64,000 nucleotides of DNA. It comes from Agrobacterium vaccinii (GTDB lineage: Bacteria; Pseudomonadota; Alphaproteobacteria; Rhizobiales; Rhizobiaceae). The stretch spans positions 372,001-436,000 of the forward strand of contig NZ_CP054151.1 in NCBI RefSeq assembly GCF_021310995.1. The letters run 5' to 3'. A program made the position numbers and the translations under genes. Position 1 is the stretch's first letter. Each line of letters opens with the position of its first letter. The notes under the pieces were generated by a model. That model did no database searches, was not told the DNA's origin, and saw nothing but the letters and a program-made list of their open reading frames with translations. Below are positions 8,335-19,338 of this stretch, piece by piece.

Positions 8335-9213
8335 ATGGTCGATATTGCAGCAACACCCCCACAGCCCGAGGCGAGCGAAGGCTCGAAATTTTTTCGCCGG
8401 TTCCTGAAGCGCAAGACGGTGGCCCTCGGCCTTATCATTCTGGTCGTCTTCGTACTGCTGGCGGCGCTTGCCCCATGGATCGCACCTTACTCGCCATCCA
8501 AACTGTCCATCGTCAACCGGCTGAAACCGCCAAGCGAAATGTTCTGGTTCGGAACCGATGAGTTCGGTCGTGACGTTTTCTCGCGCACGATCTATTCAGC
8601 GCGGCTGTCTCTTCTAATCGGCGCATCCGTCGTCGTCCTGTCGGCGGCAATTGGGGTAACGCTTGGGTTGCTGGCAGGTTTCTTCCAGCGGCTCGATACG
8701 CCGATTGCCCGGCTGATCGACGCGATGATGGCATTCCCGGATATCCTGCTGGCCATCGCGCTGGTGGCAGCGCTCGGCCCGTCGCTGACCACGGTCATCA
8801 TCGCGCTGTCGATTGTCTATGCGCCGCGTCTGGCGCGTATCGTCCGCGCTTCCACATTGGTTATCCGTGAATTGCCCTATGTGGAGGCCGCACAGGCGCT
8901 GGGCATTTCCACATTCCACATCATGACACGGCATGTGCTGCGCAATCTGCTGTCGCCCATTCTGGTGCAGGCAACATTCCTGTTCGCCAGCGCCATGCTG
9001 GCAGAGGCGGGCCTTTCATTTCTGGGGCTGGGTGTCAGCCCCGAAATTCCAACCTGGGGAACCATGATCGCCGCTGGCCGCCAATATATCGGGCAGGCCG
9101 ACTGGATGACCTACTTCCCCGGCTTTGCCATCATTCTTTCCGTGCTGTCGCTGCAAATGGTGGGCGATGGACTGCGGGACATGCTTGATCCAAGACTGCG
9201 AAGGGATTTGTAA
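8335..9213 (+). CDS. Dipeptide-type ABC transporter permease (DppC family)
   Basis: 292 residues from the ATG at 8335, chosen because AAGGGGGCG lies just upstream; an in-frame start at 8245 would overlap the previous gene by 77 bases. It has the hydrophilic N-terminus and FWFGTDEFGRDVFSRTIYSARLS motif typical of DppC-type permeases, then several membrane spans and the coupling region YVEAAQALGISTFHIMTRHVLRN. It ends with AEAGLSFLGLGV and TWGTMIA. It partners the DppB-like protein encoded immediately upstream. Confidence 0.95.
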   Translation: MVDIAATPPQPEASEGSKFFRRFLKRKTVALGLIILVVFVLLAALAPWIAPYSPSKLSIVNRLKPPSEMFWFGTDEFGRDVFSRTIYSARLSLLIGASVVVLSAAIGVTLGLLAGFFQRLDTPIARLIDAMMAFPDILLAIALVAALGPSLTTVIIALSIVYAPRLARIVRASTLVIRELPYVEAAQALGISTFHIMTRHVLRNLLSPILVQATFLFASAMLAEAGLSFLGLGVSPEIPTWGTMIAAGRQYIGQADWMTYFPGFAIILSVLSLQMVGDGLRDMLDPRLRRDL

Positions 9214-9214
9214 T

Positions 9215-10420
9215 ATGACCGGCGAAAACGCAAAGCCGCTCCTCCTCACCAACGTCAAGCCAATGGCTTTTGGCGAAACCGCACACTCAGGCGCAACGGA
9301 TATCCTGGTCGGTGCAGACGGCAAGATCGCCGCCATCGGCCAGTCCATAGACGCGCCTGCCGATGCGACCCGCATCGACGGCAAGGGCGCCTGGGTTTCG
9401 CCCGGCTGGGTCGATCTGCACGTCCATATCTGGCACGGCGGCACCGATATCTCGATCCGCCCTTCGGAATGCGGGGCAGAACGCGGCGTCACCACGCTGG
9501 TCGATGCAGGTTCTGCCGGTGAAGCCAATTTCCACGGTTTCCGCGAATATATCATCGAGCCATCCAAAGAGCGCATCAAGGCGTTCCTCAACCTCGGCTC
9601 CATCGGTCTCGTGGCCTGCAATCGCGTGGCGGAACTGCGCGACATCAGAGACATCGATCTTGATCGCATCCTCGAATGCTACGCCGAAAACAGCGAGCAT
9701 ATCGTCGGTCTGAAAGTGCGCGCCAGCCACGTCATCACTGGTTCATGGGGCGTCACGCCGGTCAAGCTCGGCAAGAAGATCGCCAAAATCCTCAAAATAC
9801 CGATGATGGTGCATGTCGGTGAGCCGCCGGCGCTCTACGACGAAGTGCTGGAAATCCTCGGCCCCGGCGATGTCGTCACCCACTGCTTTAACGGCAAGGC
9901 AGGCTCGTCCATTATGGAAGACGAAGACCTCTTCAATCTGGCCGAACGCTGTGCGTCCGAAGGCGTGCGGCTCGATATCGGCCATGGCGGAGCCTCCTTC
10001 TCGTTCAAGGTCGCGGAAGCGGCGATTGCCCGTGGCCTGCTGCCGCATTCGATCTCGACCGATTTGCACGGCCATTCCATGAACTTCCCGGTCTGGGATC
10101 TGGCAACGACGATGTCGAAGCTGATGTCGGTCGGCATGCCCTTCGACAAGGTCGTCAATGCGGTGACCCACGCCCCGGCAGAGGTCATCAAGCTCGACAT
10201 GCAAGACCGCCTGTCGGTCGGTGCGCGCGCCGATTTCACGATCTTCGATGTCATCGATTCCGATCTCGAAGCGACCGATTCCAACGGCGATGTCTCGCAA
10301 CTGAAGCAACTGTTCGAGCCGCGCTATGCGGTGATCGGTGCGGAAGCGACCGTCGCCCGCCGCTACATTCCCCGCGCCCGCAAACTGGTTCGCCACAGCC
10401 ACGGTTATTCCTACCGCTGA
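9215..10420 (+). CDS. Amidohydrolase/deacetylase-family metallohydrolase (Atu3266-like)
   Basis: 401 residues, starting one base after the permease stop (TAATATG). Amidohydrolase-superfamily metal ligands are visible: H69 and H71 in VDLHVHIWHGG, K167 in GLKVRAS (likely carboxylated), H200 in MMVHVGEPP, H223 in VTHCFNGK and D283 in STDLHG. No signal peptide, so it acts in the cytoplasm. It resembles the branch described from Agrobacterium Atu3266 and Enterococcus EF0837, reported to hydrolyse acetyl-(R)-mandelate-like esters and encoded beside SelA-like proteins, as here. It is sometimes labelled dihydroorotase or D-aminoacylase by distant similarity. The true substrate is presumably the compound imported by the surrounding transporter. 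Confidence 0.85.
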   Translation: MTGENAKPLLLTNVKPMAFGETAHSGATDILVGADGKIAAIGQSIDAPADATRIDGKGAWVSPGWVDLHVHIWHGGTDISIRPSECGAERGVTTLVDAGSAGEANFHGFREYIIEPSKERIKAFLNLGSIGLVACNRVAELRDIRDIDLDRILECYAENSEHIVGLKVRASHVITGSWGVTPVKLGKKIAKILKIPMMVHVGEPPALYDEVLEILGPGDVVTHCFNGKAGSSIMEDEDLFNLAERCASEGVRLDIGHGGASFSFKVAEAAIARGLLPHSISTDLHGHSMNFPVWDLATTMSKLMSVGMPFDKVVNAVTHAPAEVIKLDMQDRLSVGARADFTIFDVIDSDLEATDSNGDVSQLKQLFEPRYAVIGAEATVARRYIPRARKLVRHSHGYSYR

Positions 10421-10465
10421 GCGCTGCCAGACATGAAGAGTATTTCGCATGACACAGGAGTTTGC

Positions 10466-10963
10466 GTGACCCAGTCCCCGATCAAGTCAGAAGCGAAGGC
10501 GCAAACGCCTTATGACCGGCTTGCCGCGCTCGGCATCGAACTGCCGCCACCAGCGCCACCGATTGCCAATTTCGTGACGCATGTCATCGAAGGCAATATG
10601 CTTTACCTGTCGGGCCAGGGCCCGCGTGAGGCTGACGGTTTCCTGCACACCGGAAAGGTCGGCACGGATGTTTCGCCTGACAAAGCCTATTCCGATGCGC
10701 GGTTGACCGGCATCAACCTGCTGTCCGTCATGCATGATGCACTGGGTGATCTGTCCCGCGTCAGGCGCGTCGTGAAACTACTCGGCATGGTCAATGCTGC
10801 GCCTGATTTTCTGGACCATCCGCTGGTGATCAACGGCTGCTCCGATCTTTTCAACGCTGTCTTCGGTGAGGCAGGCCAGCATGCTCGCTCTGCCGTTGGC
10901 TTCGGTTCGCTTCCCGGCAATATCACGGTCGAGATCGAAGCGATCGTCGCGTTGCACGCTTAG
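10466..10963 (+). CDS. RidA (YjgF/YER057c/UK114) family enamine/imine deaminase-like protein
   Basis: 165 residues from the GTG at 10466, which has AGGAG 5 bases upstream. An in-frame ATG at 10433 (176 residues) is possible but has no evident ribosome site. The C-terminal signature HARSAVGFGSLPGNITVEIEAIVAL keeps the arginine and glutamate used by active RidA proteins to hydrolyse 2-iminoacids released by PLP enzymes. An N-terminal segment rich in proline (LPPPAPPIANF) matches the longer RidA subgroup found in catabolic operons. It sits between the amidohydrolase and the SelA-like PLP enzyme, which fits clearing a reactive enamine made by that enzyme. Confidence 0.88.
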   Translation: MTQSPIKSEAKAQTPYDRLAALGIELPPPAPPIANFVTHVIEGNMLYLSGQGPREADGFLHTGKVGTDVSPDKAYSDARLTGINLLSVMHDALGDLSRVRRVVKLLGMVNAAPDFLDHPLVINGCSDLFNAVFGEAGQHARSAVGFGSLPGNITVEIEAIVALHA

Positions 10964-10972
10964 GGGAGACGG

Positions 10973-11800
10973 TCAGTGGTTGCGCCAGCCCATCAGCTTT
11001 TCGATACGAGCAGCAGACGCCTTGACGCGGTCGGCATAGCCGGACTTGTCGGCAACGATCTTCTGCTCGGGAAGCACGATGGAAATCGTCGCCACGCAGT
11101 CTCCCCTGCTGTCCACAATCGGCGAAGCGATGCAGGCAACGGAATAGTCAGACTCACCCGCCTGTATCGACAACCGCTCCTCGAACGCCTTGCGGGCCGC
11201 ATCCGACAGGGACGCCGCATCGATCGTCGCGCGACCGGTGGGAGAAATGCGGGCACCGCGTTTGAACAGGTCGATCCGCTCCGCCTCTGGCATATGGCCG
11301 ACAAGCAGGCGACCGGACGCCGTCCAGTTCAGTGGCACGCGAGTGCCGACACGGGACGCGACCTGAAAATGGCTCGGGCCCTCGGCCATGGCCAGTACCA
11401 GCATATGCTCGGCATCGCGACCGCAAACCTGAACGGTCTCACCCGCCTCGCGGCAGAGATCATGCATCTCATGGGTGGCCACACTCATGAAATCGAGCGA
11501 GCGGGCATAGGCGAGGCCATAATGATAGAGACGCGCGCCAAGCCAGATCATGCCATCGGCATTGCGTGCCAGCATGTTCTTTTCCACGAGGTCATCGATG
11601 ATGACGTAGACGGTGGAAAGCGGCGCCTTGACTGCCTTGGCAATAGCATAGGCCCCGGCGGGCGCGCCGGTCTCGTAGAGATAATCGATGACCTGCAAGG
11701 CTCTGTCGATGCCGCTGACGCGCGACCGACGCGCTTTGCCCTCAACTTCGACCGCAGGAAGATCGTCGGAGGCAACGTCCAATGATGTGTTCAAACCCAA
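10973..11800 (-). CDS. IclR-family transcriptional regulator
   Basis: 275 residues from a TTG at 11798-11800, preceded at 7 bases by GGAG on the minus strand; the reading stays open to another TTG at 11863. An N-terminal winged helix lies around residues 30-90 ([37 protein letters not shown]). A C-terminal IclR effector domain follows ([37 protein letters not shown]). It lies opposite to, and in the middle of, the transport/catabolic operon, converging on the RidA gene with 9 bases between stops and diverging from the SelA-like gene. It probably tunes the distal half of the operon. Confidence 0.85.
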   Translation of the reverse strand: MGLNTSLDVASDDLPAVEVEGKARRSRVSGIDRALQVIDYLYETGAPAGAYAIAKAVKAPLSTVYVIIDDLVEKNMLARNADGMIWLGARLYHYGLAYARSLDFMSVATHEMHDLCREAGETVQVCGRDAEHMLVLAMAEGPSHFQVASRVGTRVPLNWTASGRLLVGHMPEAERIDLFKRGARISPTGRATIDAASLSDAARKAFEERLSIQAGESDYSVACIASPIVDSRGDCVATISIVLPEQKIVADKSGYADRVKASAARIEKLMGWRNH

Positions 11801-11872
11801 GACAACGCTCCCGCGTTTTAAAGAACCTATTGCATTACTATGGCATAGGCCTGTGCAGGGCAACCCAAATCA

Positions 11873-11891
11873 GAACCGGAAGCACCGGTTC
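11873..11891. promoter_or_regulatory. Inverted repeat before the SelA-like gene, candidate IclR site
   Basis: Perfect 7-bp arms GAACCGG (11873-11879) and CCGGTTC (11885-11891) around AAGCA, located between the divergent IclR and SelA-like starts and just before the latter's ribosome site (GGAG 11899-11902). It could be an operator or an mRNA hairpin. Confidence 0.45.
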
Positions 11892-11909
11892 CCAGACTGG
11901 AGAATGACA

Positions 11910-13106
11910 ATGTCCGACGACCTCAGAACAAAGCTCGGCCTTCGCCCGGTCATCAACGTCTCAGGCACCATGACCAGCCTCGGAGCCTCCATCGTCGTGC
12001 CGGAAGCGGTTGCCGCGATGGCAGCGATCCTGCCGCAATTCGTTGAAATCAACGATCTTCAACGCAAGGCAAGCGCCATCATTGCGCGCCTGACAGGTGC
12101 CGAAGCCGGGTTCGTGACGGCGTCGTGCTCCTCCGGCATCAGCCTTGCCGTGGCGGGCACCATCACCGGCCCAGACCTTTTGGCCATCGAGAGACTTCCC
12201 GAAACCACGACGCCGAAGAACGAGGTTCTCATTCAGATGGGCCATGTGGTGAGTTACGGCGCCCCGGTCGATCAGTCCATTCGCCTTGCCGGTGGCAAGG
12301 TGGTGATGATCGGGCAGGCAACATCCACGCACCGCTATCACATGGAAAACGCCATTACCGAAAACACTGCAGCCGCCGTTTACGTCGTCTCCCACCATGT
12401 CGTGAACTACGGCCTGCTCCACCTCAAGGAGTTCGTGGAAATCGCCCACGCCAAGGGCGTGCCGGTCATCGTCGATGCGGCTTCCGAATATGATCTCAAG
12501 CTCTTCATCGAGCAGGGTGCGGATATCGCGCTTTACTCCGGCCATAAGTTTCTGGGTGGGCCGACATCGGGCATCGTTGCAGGTAAAAAGGAGCTTGTTC
12601 GCAATGCCTTCCTGCAAAACATGGGCATCGGTCGCGGTATGAAGGTCGGCAAGGAAAGCATCTACGGCGTCATGGCCGCATTGGAGGCCTGGGAAAAGCG
12701 CGACCACGTGGGCATTCGCGAACGCGAAACCGGCTATCTGAATCTGTGGGCACAGACACTGGCGAACCGCCCAGGCGTCACAGCGCTGATCGAACCCGAT
12801 CCGACCAACAACCCGCTGGACCGCATGCGCGTGATCATCTCGGCGCAGGAAGCCCACATCACCGCCTGGGATTTGGCCGCAGCACTGCGCTCCGGCCCGC
12901 AGCCGATCATCGTGCGCGACCACGAAGTCGAGCATAACTACTTCTATCTCGACCCCTGCAACCTGCACCCCGGTCAGGAAACTGTTGTCGCAGCGCGGCT
13001 AGCCGAGGAACTGGACAAGGCCCGCGCCTCCAACGAAATCATCGCGACCCCCTTCGAGGATCTGAGCCGTCACCGCTTTAACGGCGCACTACGCTGGCCG
13101 GACTAA
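11910..13106 (+). CDS. SelA-like PLP-dependent enzyme (DgaE/EF0838 family)
   Basis: 398 residues from the ATG at 11910 (GGAG 7 bases upstream; an ATG two codons earlier is also in frame). Fold-type-I PLP protein related to L-seryl-tRNA selenium transferase but without its tRNA-binding role. The N-terminus [19 protein letters not shown] is typical of the SelA/DgaE group, [13 protein letters not shown] holds the aspartate that contacts PLP nitrogen, and K213 in [13 protein letters not shown] is the predicted Schiff-base lysine. Relatives include D-glucosaminate-6-phosphate ammonia-lyase. Together with the neighbouring RidA protein this suggests a beta-elimination releasing an enamine. The natural substrate is unknown. 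Confidence 0.85.
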   Translation: MSDDLRTKLGLRPVINVSGTMTSLGASIVVPEAVAAMAAILPQFVEINDLQRKASAIIARLTGAEAGFVTASCSSGISLAVAGTITGPDLLAIERLPETTTPKNEVLIQMGHVVSYGAPVDQSIRLAGGKVVMIGQATSTHRYHMENAITENTAAAVYVVSHHVVNYGLLHLKEFVEIAHAKGVPVIVDAASEYDLKLFIEQGADIALYSGHKFLGGPTSGIVAGKKELVRNAFLQNMGIGRGMKVGKESIYGVMAALEAWEKRDHVGIRERETGYLNLWAQTLANRPGVTALIEPDPTNNPLDRMRVIISAQEAHITAWDLAAALRSGPQPIIVRDHEVEHNYFYLDPCNLHPGQETVVAARLAEELDKARASNEIIATPFEDLSRHRFNGALRWPD

Positions 13107-13143
13107 AAACCGGCCATCCTCAGACCAAAACAAGGGAGCGACC

Positions 13144-14991
<1,848 letters not shown>

Positions 14992-15074
14992 CACTGGTCG
15001 CGTCCAGCCAATGGAACCAGCCGCCCTCAGCTCAGTTCCCTATTTGCGAAACGGGCAAAGAGATCGGAACAGCA

Positions 15075-15812
15075 TTGACACAATTGGGGACGGTCGAAGA
15101 AATCTGGCGCTATCCAGTCAGCTCGCTTGGTGGGGAACAACTGACATCCGTCGAAATCGGTACAGATGGTATAGAAGGCGACCGAAACTGGTGCGTCGTT
15201 GACCGGATAACCAGCCAGGTCGCCGCGCCTGAAAAAGAAGAACGCTGGCGACCAGCCTTGTTTCTCCAAGCGCGTCTGAACAAAGGCTTGACGGAGATCG
15301 GGTTCCAAGACGGACAATGGCTGTCCGTGCAAGATGCCGAGATTGGCGAGAGACTGTCGGACCATTTCGGCTTTGAGGCAACCGTCATGCCCTACGCGAA
15401 AGCTAAGCCGGCAAACTCGTCTGCGATAGCGGTCAATCGCTACGAGCCAAGCCCGCTCCACCTGATTACGACAAGCTCCATGGAACATCTCGCTGGTTTT
15501 GTCGGCATCGACACCATAGAGAGCAAGCGGTTCCGCCCAACGATTGTTCTGCGCACGTCTGGAACAAAGGAATTTCGCGAAAAGACCTGGGTTGGGCGCT
15601 CTCTGTTGCTTGGACATGAGTTCATTACACGCGCCAGTGAAGAAACGAAACGATGCGGACTGACGCTTATTTCCCAGCCGGGCGTTGCCGAAAATGCCGA
15701 TATCTTAAGGGCCATTCTGCGTCAAAACAGGCGGAACTTCGGCATCTATGGCACAGTCGAACAGGCGGGCACCGTCACGGTGGGGGACAGCGCCTATCTG
15801 CTGGACAGATGA
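15075..15812 (+). CDS. MOSC-domain protein
   Basis: 245 residues with a TTG start at 15075. The N-terminal beta-barrel resembles MOSC-N (VEEIWRYPVSSLGGEQL, DGIEGDRNW). The MOSC domain includes FRPTIVLRT and the conserved cysteine C194 in TKRCGLTLISQPGV, ending NFGIYGTVEQAGTVTVGD. MOSC proteins bind molybdenum cofactor or move sulfur, and examples include YiiM, YcbX and the C-terminus of Moco sulfurase. No redox or ferredoxin domain is attached. It converges on the next gene with no spacing at all (stops at 15810-15812 and 15813-15815). The precise role is unknown. Confidence 0.82.
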   Translation: MTQLGTVEEIWRYPVSSLGGEQLTSVEIGTDGIEGDRNWCVVDRITSQVAAPEKEERWRPALFLQARLNKGLTEIGFQDGQWLSVQDAEIGERLSDHFGFEATVMPYAKAKPANSSAIAVNRYEPSPLHLITTSSMEHLAGFVGIDTIESKRFRPTIVLRTSGTKEFREKTWVGRSLLLGHEFITRASEETKRCGLTLISQPGVAENADILRAILRQNRRNFGIYGTVEQAGTVTVGDSAYLLDR

Positions 15813-17483
15813 TCAAGCTGCCGACAGAGCTTGCATTTCCGTCGTTTCAAGAATGGCCTGCGACACGGTATAGCCGATGTCGCGCGCGCTGGTGATGCCC
15901 TGCACGAAGGGCAACTTGTGCAACAGAAACGCAATCGATCCGCAATAGAGTTTGTTGGTCAGGTTATCCTGGAAGATAGGTCTGAATTTATCATCCAGGT
16001 CAACGCCGCCCGTGCGAACCAACTGATCCTCGAAACCAATCAGCGTCGTGGTCGCACTGGTCGTCGCCTTGCGCATGACGCCCTGTTTTTTCAACGTCTC
16101 GAAGGGAATGTCCCGGGCCGACAACGTGTGCTGACCCGTCGCATCAATAAAGTCATCGAATTGATATTCCTGTCCCTTGCTGCGAACGATTGCACCGCGT
16201 TGGACCGCCTTGTTATCAATGTCGTTATCGTTGCCAAGTGCCAGAATATCCAGCTTCCCGGCGCGATGAAGAGCCAGAAGACGGCGGATGGACGCGTGCG
16301 GCACCGTTGCGTAATCATCCACGAAGACGGTCTTGAAGTGGCTGTGAAACCGCTTCAGGTCCCGTTCGTTGAGATGCGGTATCGCCAACGCGATCACCTC
16401 ATGCATTCGCAGGATCGCATAACGCCATTCCACCGTATATTGATTAGCCTTATTGGCGTCCGCTTCAGCGAGATTGAGCGCTGCCCAGACGAAAGGCTGC
16501 GTGGTCTCGCGGTCCTGAAAATAGGCTTTGGAAACGGTTTCGACGCTCAGCTGTGAGAGACCGATCCGGGCTGCGTAATCGGGATCGCAGAAGATGAGTT
16601 CGGCCTTGAAGAGATCAAACACCGCATCCAAGAGATCATTGCGCCGGGTCGCGATCGCATTCTGGATCGCCGCCTCCGTGCAGAACTGAAGTGGGCGATA
16701 GGGAATTTCGCAATAGAAATCGGCTTCTGGCAAGATACCCTTGCGCGACATCATCGTGACGTGCAGTGCTTCGGTATCGGGTGAGGGATGGTATTGAAGA
16801 TCGCCTTGCTCATCGAGAAGAAAGGTGCCGTGGGCCGTAGCGACGGTGATCAACGCATCAATACCACTCAACGATGTTCCGAGAATGCCGACCTTACCGG
16901 GCTTGATAGATTTCAGCACCGGCGCTGGCCATGGTGAGACGTAATATCCCGGTTTGATCTCGGTTGTTTCTGGAAAGTCGTGTCCCGTTGCCATCACCAC
17001 ATGGTCGAACGCAAATTCGAGTGCTTCGCCCTCCGCCGCAGTCACGGTCAAACGGATATCAGTGGGTCTCAATTCAATGTCGGCAGCCCGATGCGACGCT
17101 TTCACCTCAATCGTATGTCCATTGGCAGCGCCGATTTCCAGCAACTGCGAGAACTGCGAAAAAAAGAACTCACCCAGCACGACTCGCGGATAGAATTCGC
17201 GCTCATTGATCTGGCCTCGCTCCACACCAAGCTGCTGCAACTCTTCATCCGTCTGGCGAAGAAGCCACTGCATCAGGCTCTCGCAGACCGGCGGCAATTC
17301 TATGCTGGCGATGTTGGACAGCATGGCCCGGTCGTTCAAGGCAGGGTGGTACGGCGTACCCTTGCCGGGATCGGTTTCGCTTTCGAAAATCGTGATGGAG
17401 AGAGGCTCGGATTTGCCGACCAGGCCCTTCAACGTGTAGATGCCCGTTGGGCCGGATCCAATGATGGCGATTTTAGGTGTCAT
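15813..17483 (-). CDS. FAD/NAD(P)-binding protein (NAD_binding_9 type)
   Basis: 556 residues from the ATG at 17481-17483, which places the Rossmann motif IAIIGSGPTG at residues 5-14. A reading to 17564 adds 27 residues without clear purpose. Other landmarks are FESETDPGKGTPYHP, FDHVVMATGHDFPE, GKVGILGTSLSGIDALITVA and, near the end, DFIDATGQH. This architecture is shared by a poorly characterised group of large cytoplasmic FAD-NAD(P)-binding proteins distantly related to lysine/ornithine N-monooxygenases. No partner gene is evident. I cannot name a substrate. Confidence 0.8.
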   Translation of the reverse strand: MTPKIAIIGSGPTGIYTLKGLVGKSEPLSITIFESETDPGKGTPYHPALNDRAMLSNIASIELPPVCESLMQWLLRQTDEELQQLGVERGQINEREFYPRVVLGEFFFSQFSQLLEIGAANGHTIEVKASHRAADIELRPTDIRLTVTAAEGEALEFAFDHVVMATGHDFPETTEIKPGYYVSPWPAPVLKSIKPGKVGILGTSLSGIDALITVATAHGTFLLDEQGDLQYHPSPDTEALHVTMMSRKGILPEADFYCEIPYRPLQFCTEAAIQNAIATRRNDLLDAVFDLFKAELIFCDPDYAARIGLSQLSVETVSKAYFQDRETTQPFVWAALNLAEADANKANQYTVEWRYAILRMHEVIALAIPHLNERDLKRFHSHFKTVFVDDYATVPHASIRRLLALHRAGKLDILALGNDNDIDNKAVQRGAIVRSKGQEYQFDDFIDATGQHTLSARDIPFETLKKQGVMRKATTSATTTLIGFEDQLVRTGGVDLDDKFRPIFQDNLTNKLYCGSIAFLLHKLPFVQGITSARDIGYTVSQAILETTEMQALSAA

Positions 17484-17648
17484 ATGCGCGATTAATCCCG
17501 TGACGCAACGCGAACTGGTGCCCTCCTCAAACAGAATTGCGTCATCGAAGTTCCCTTCCGTCATGTACCAGACATTAGATAATCTTTATATGTGGCCGAA
17601 AGCGACTTTCCGCTTGAACATCGACCGCATGAAAGCGTTGATGTGAAC

Positions 17649-18365
17649 ATGAACACACAGGCAGATGCCCTACTCACCTCCCTGCCCTCCGGCTTCGGTG
17701 CCGTCGTCATCGGCGCCAGCGGCGGCATCGGTTCGGCCCTGTGCGACCGGCTGCGCGCAGAGCCGCATTTTGGTTCGCTCTATCCCCTATCCCGAACCGC
17801 AACCGCATTCGACATAACGGACGAGACTTCGGTGCAGGCAGCGGCGGAGGCGTTGCGGGGCAAGCCGTTTCAGCTATTGATTTGCGCAACTGGCGTACTC
17901 GATGTCGATGGTCACCCGCCGGAGAAGTCATTGCGGCATGTCGACCCTGACGTGATGATGCGGCAGTTCAGCATCAATGCCGTTGGCCCGGCGCTGGTCG
18001 CCAAACACTTTCTTCCGCTGATGGATCGCAAAACGCGGTCGGTCGCCGCCTTTCTCTCTGCCCGCGTCGGCTCCATCGGTGATAACAGGTTGGGCGGGTG
18101 GATATCTTACAGGGCATCGAAAGCCGCTCTCAACCAGATCGTCAGAACCGCCTCGATAGAATATGCGCGGACGCATCCCGAGATGGTTCTCACCGCCATT
18201 CATCCCGGAACCGTTCGTACGCCGCTGTCAAATCCCTACGCCAGCGGTCATCCCACGGTGAGCGCGCAGGAAGCGGCGACATCCATTCTTTCGGCACTCG
18301 ATACGCTGACACCCTATAAGTCAGGCTCCTTCATCGCCTATGACGGTAAGACCATTCTATGGTAG
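17649..18365 (+). CDS. Short-chain dehydrogenase/reductase (CsgA-like)
   Basis: 238 residues from the ATG at 17649 (a GTG two codons earlier is possible). NAD(P)-binding GASGGIG at residues 22-28, and the catalytic triad S137, Y154, K158 in AAFLSARVGSIGD and WISYRASKAALNQ. The pattern ICATGVLDVDGHPPEKSLRHV is typical of the C-factor/CsgA-like SDR group annotated as cell-cell signalling proteins. It probably acts on a small carbonyl compound in the cytoplasm. It diverges from the FAD-binding protein gene across about 165 bases. No substrate can be deduced. Confidence 0.85.
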   Translation: MNTQADALLTSLPSGFGAVVIGASGGIGSALCDRLRAEPHFGSLYPLSRTATAFDITDETSVQAAAEALRGKPFQLLICATGVLDVDGHPPEKSLRHVDPDVMMRQFSINAVGPALVAKHFLPLMDRKTRSVAAFLSARVGSIGDNRLGGWISYRASKAALNQIVRTASIEYARTHPEMVLTAIHPGTVRTPLSNPYASGHPTVSAQEAATSILSALDTLTPYKSGSFIAYDGKTILW

Positions 18366-18407
18366 ATTAGAATTGGCATTTTCCAGCACGAGCGCACAAC
18401 AATCAGC

Positions 18408-19325
18408 ATGAATATCAAACATATAGCCCTCGCCATCAGTATCGCAGTCGGCGTATCAAGCATGTGCGCTGACAGTGCCGTCGCTGCCGAGGAGAGCGAC
18501 GCAGCTTGTCTCTATGAGAGAAACCGTGGGCCGCACCCCATCTGCATCCGCAAGGCAAGCTTCAATGCCGATCTTTGCAGCACCATCGAGCACTTTGCTC
18601 GGGAGCACGATGTGCCCGCAGCCTATTTTGCGCGGCTGATCTGGCGTGAAAGCCTTTTCCGCCCGGAGGCTGTCAGCCACAAGGGCGCCGAAGGTATCGC
18701 ACAGTTCATACCGTCTACGGCCCGAAGCCGGGGACTGACGAACAGCTTCGACGTGATCGACGCACTCGATACGTCGGCGGCCTACCTGAAAGAGCTCAAA
18801 ACACGCTTCGGTAATTTTGGTTTCGCCGCTGCCGCCTACAATGCTGGCGAAAGCGGGCTTTCGCGTTTCCTGTCAAACGCGAGGCTTCCGATAGAGACAC
18901 GCGACTATGTGTTTGCGATCACCGGTCAGCCCGTGGAAACATGGCGTGACGCTCCGCCCAAAGTGGCCGCGCCCGAGCTTGATGACGCCATGCCGTTTCA
19001 GGCCGCCTGCGTCGTGCTTGCGGAAACCAGACGCATGCAGGAGCCAGTTTTCGCCGGATCAGCCGATTGGGCGCCATGGGGCGTCCAGCTTTCAGCGCAC
19101 TACCGCCCCACCGTCGTTGATCGTCTGTTCACACAAGCCGTCGCTCGCCTGCCCTCACCCTTAAACGAGGAGCGAGCGCTGATCGTGCGGCAGCGCGGCG
19201 GCAATTTTGGAAACAGACCACGCTATGCCGCAAGAATTGGACGTGAAACCCGCGCGGAAGCCAACAGTCTCTGCGCACAGATCAAAGCAGCAGCGATACC
19301 CTGCACCGTTTTGCGGAACCGGTAA
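18408..19325 (+). CDS. Periplasmic lytic transglycosylase (SLT domain)
   Basis: 305 residues. The signal peptide MNIKHIALAISIAVGVSSMC...AVAA is cleaved near residue 27. The SLT/goose-lysozyme-like domain spans residues 60-160, with predicted catalytic E81 in LIWRESLFRPEAVS, then KGAEGIAQFIPSTARSRGL and AAAAYNAGESGLSRFL. It cleaves glycan strands with formation of 1,6-anhydromuramic ends. The C-terminal ~130 residues carry no domain I recognise; they contain NRPRYAARIGRETRAEA, which looks like a small SPOR-like or binding module. Such proteins can also serve macromolecular secretion systems, but none is encoded nearby. Confidence 0.88.
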   Translation: MNIKHIALAISIAVGVSSMCADSAVAAEESDAACLYERNRGPHPICIRKASFNADLCSTIEHFAREHDVPAAYFARLIWRESLFRPEAVSHKGAEGIAQFIPSTARSRGLTNSFDVIDALDTSAAYLKELKTRFGNFGFAAAAYNAGESGLSRFLSNARLPIETRDYVFAITGQPVETWRDAPPKVAAPELDDAMPFQAACVVLAETRRMQEPVFAGSADWAPWGVQLSAHYRPTVVDRLFTQAVARLPSPLNEERALIVRQRGGNFGNRPRYAARIGRETRAEANSLCAQIKAAAIPCTVLRNR

Positions 19326-19338
19326 GAGGAATGTCCCA

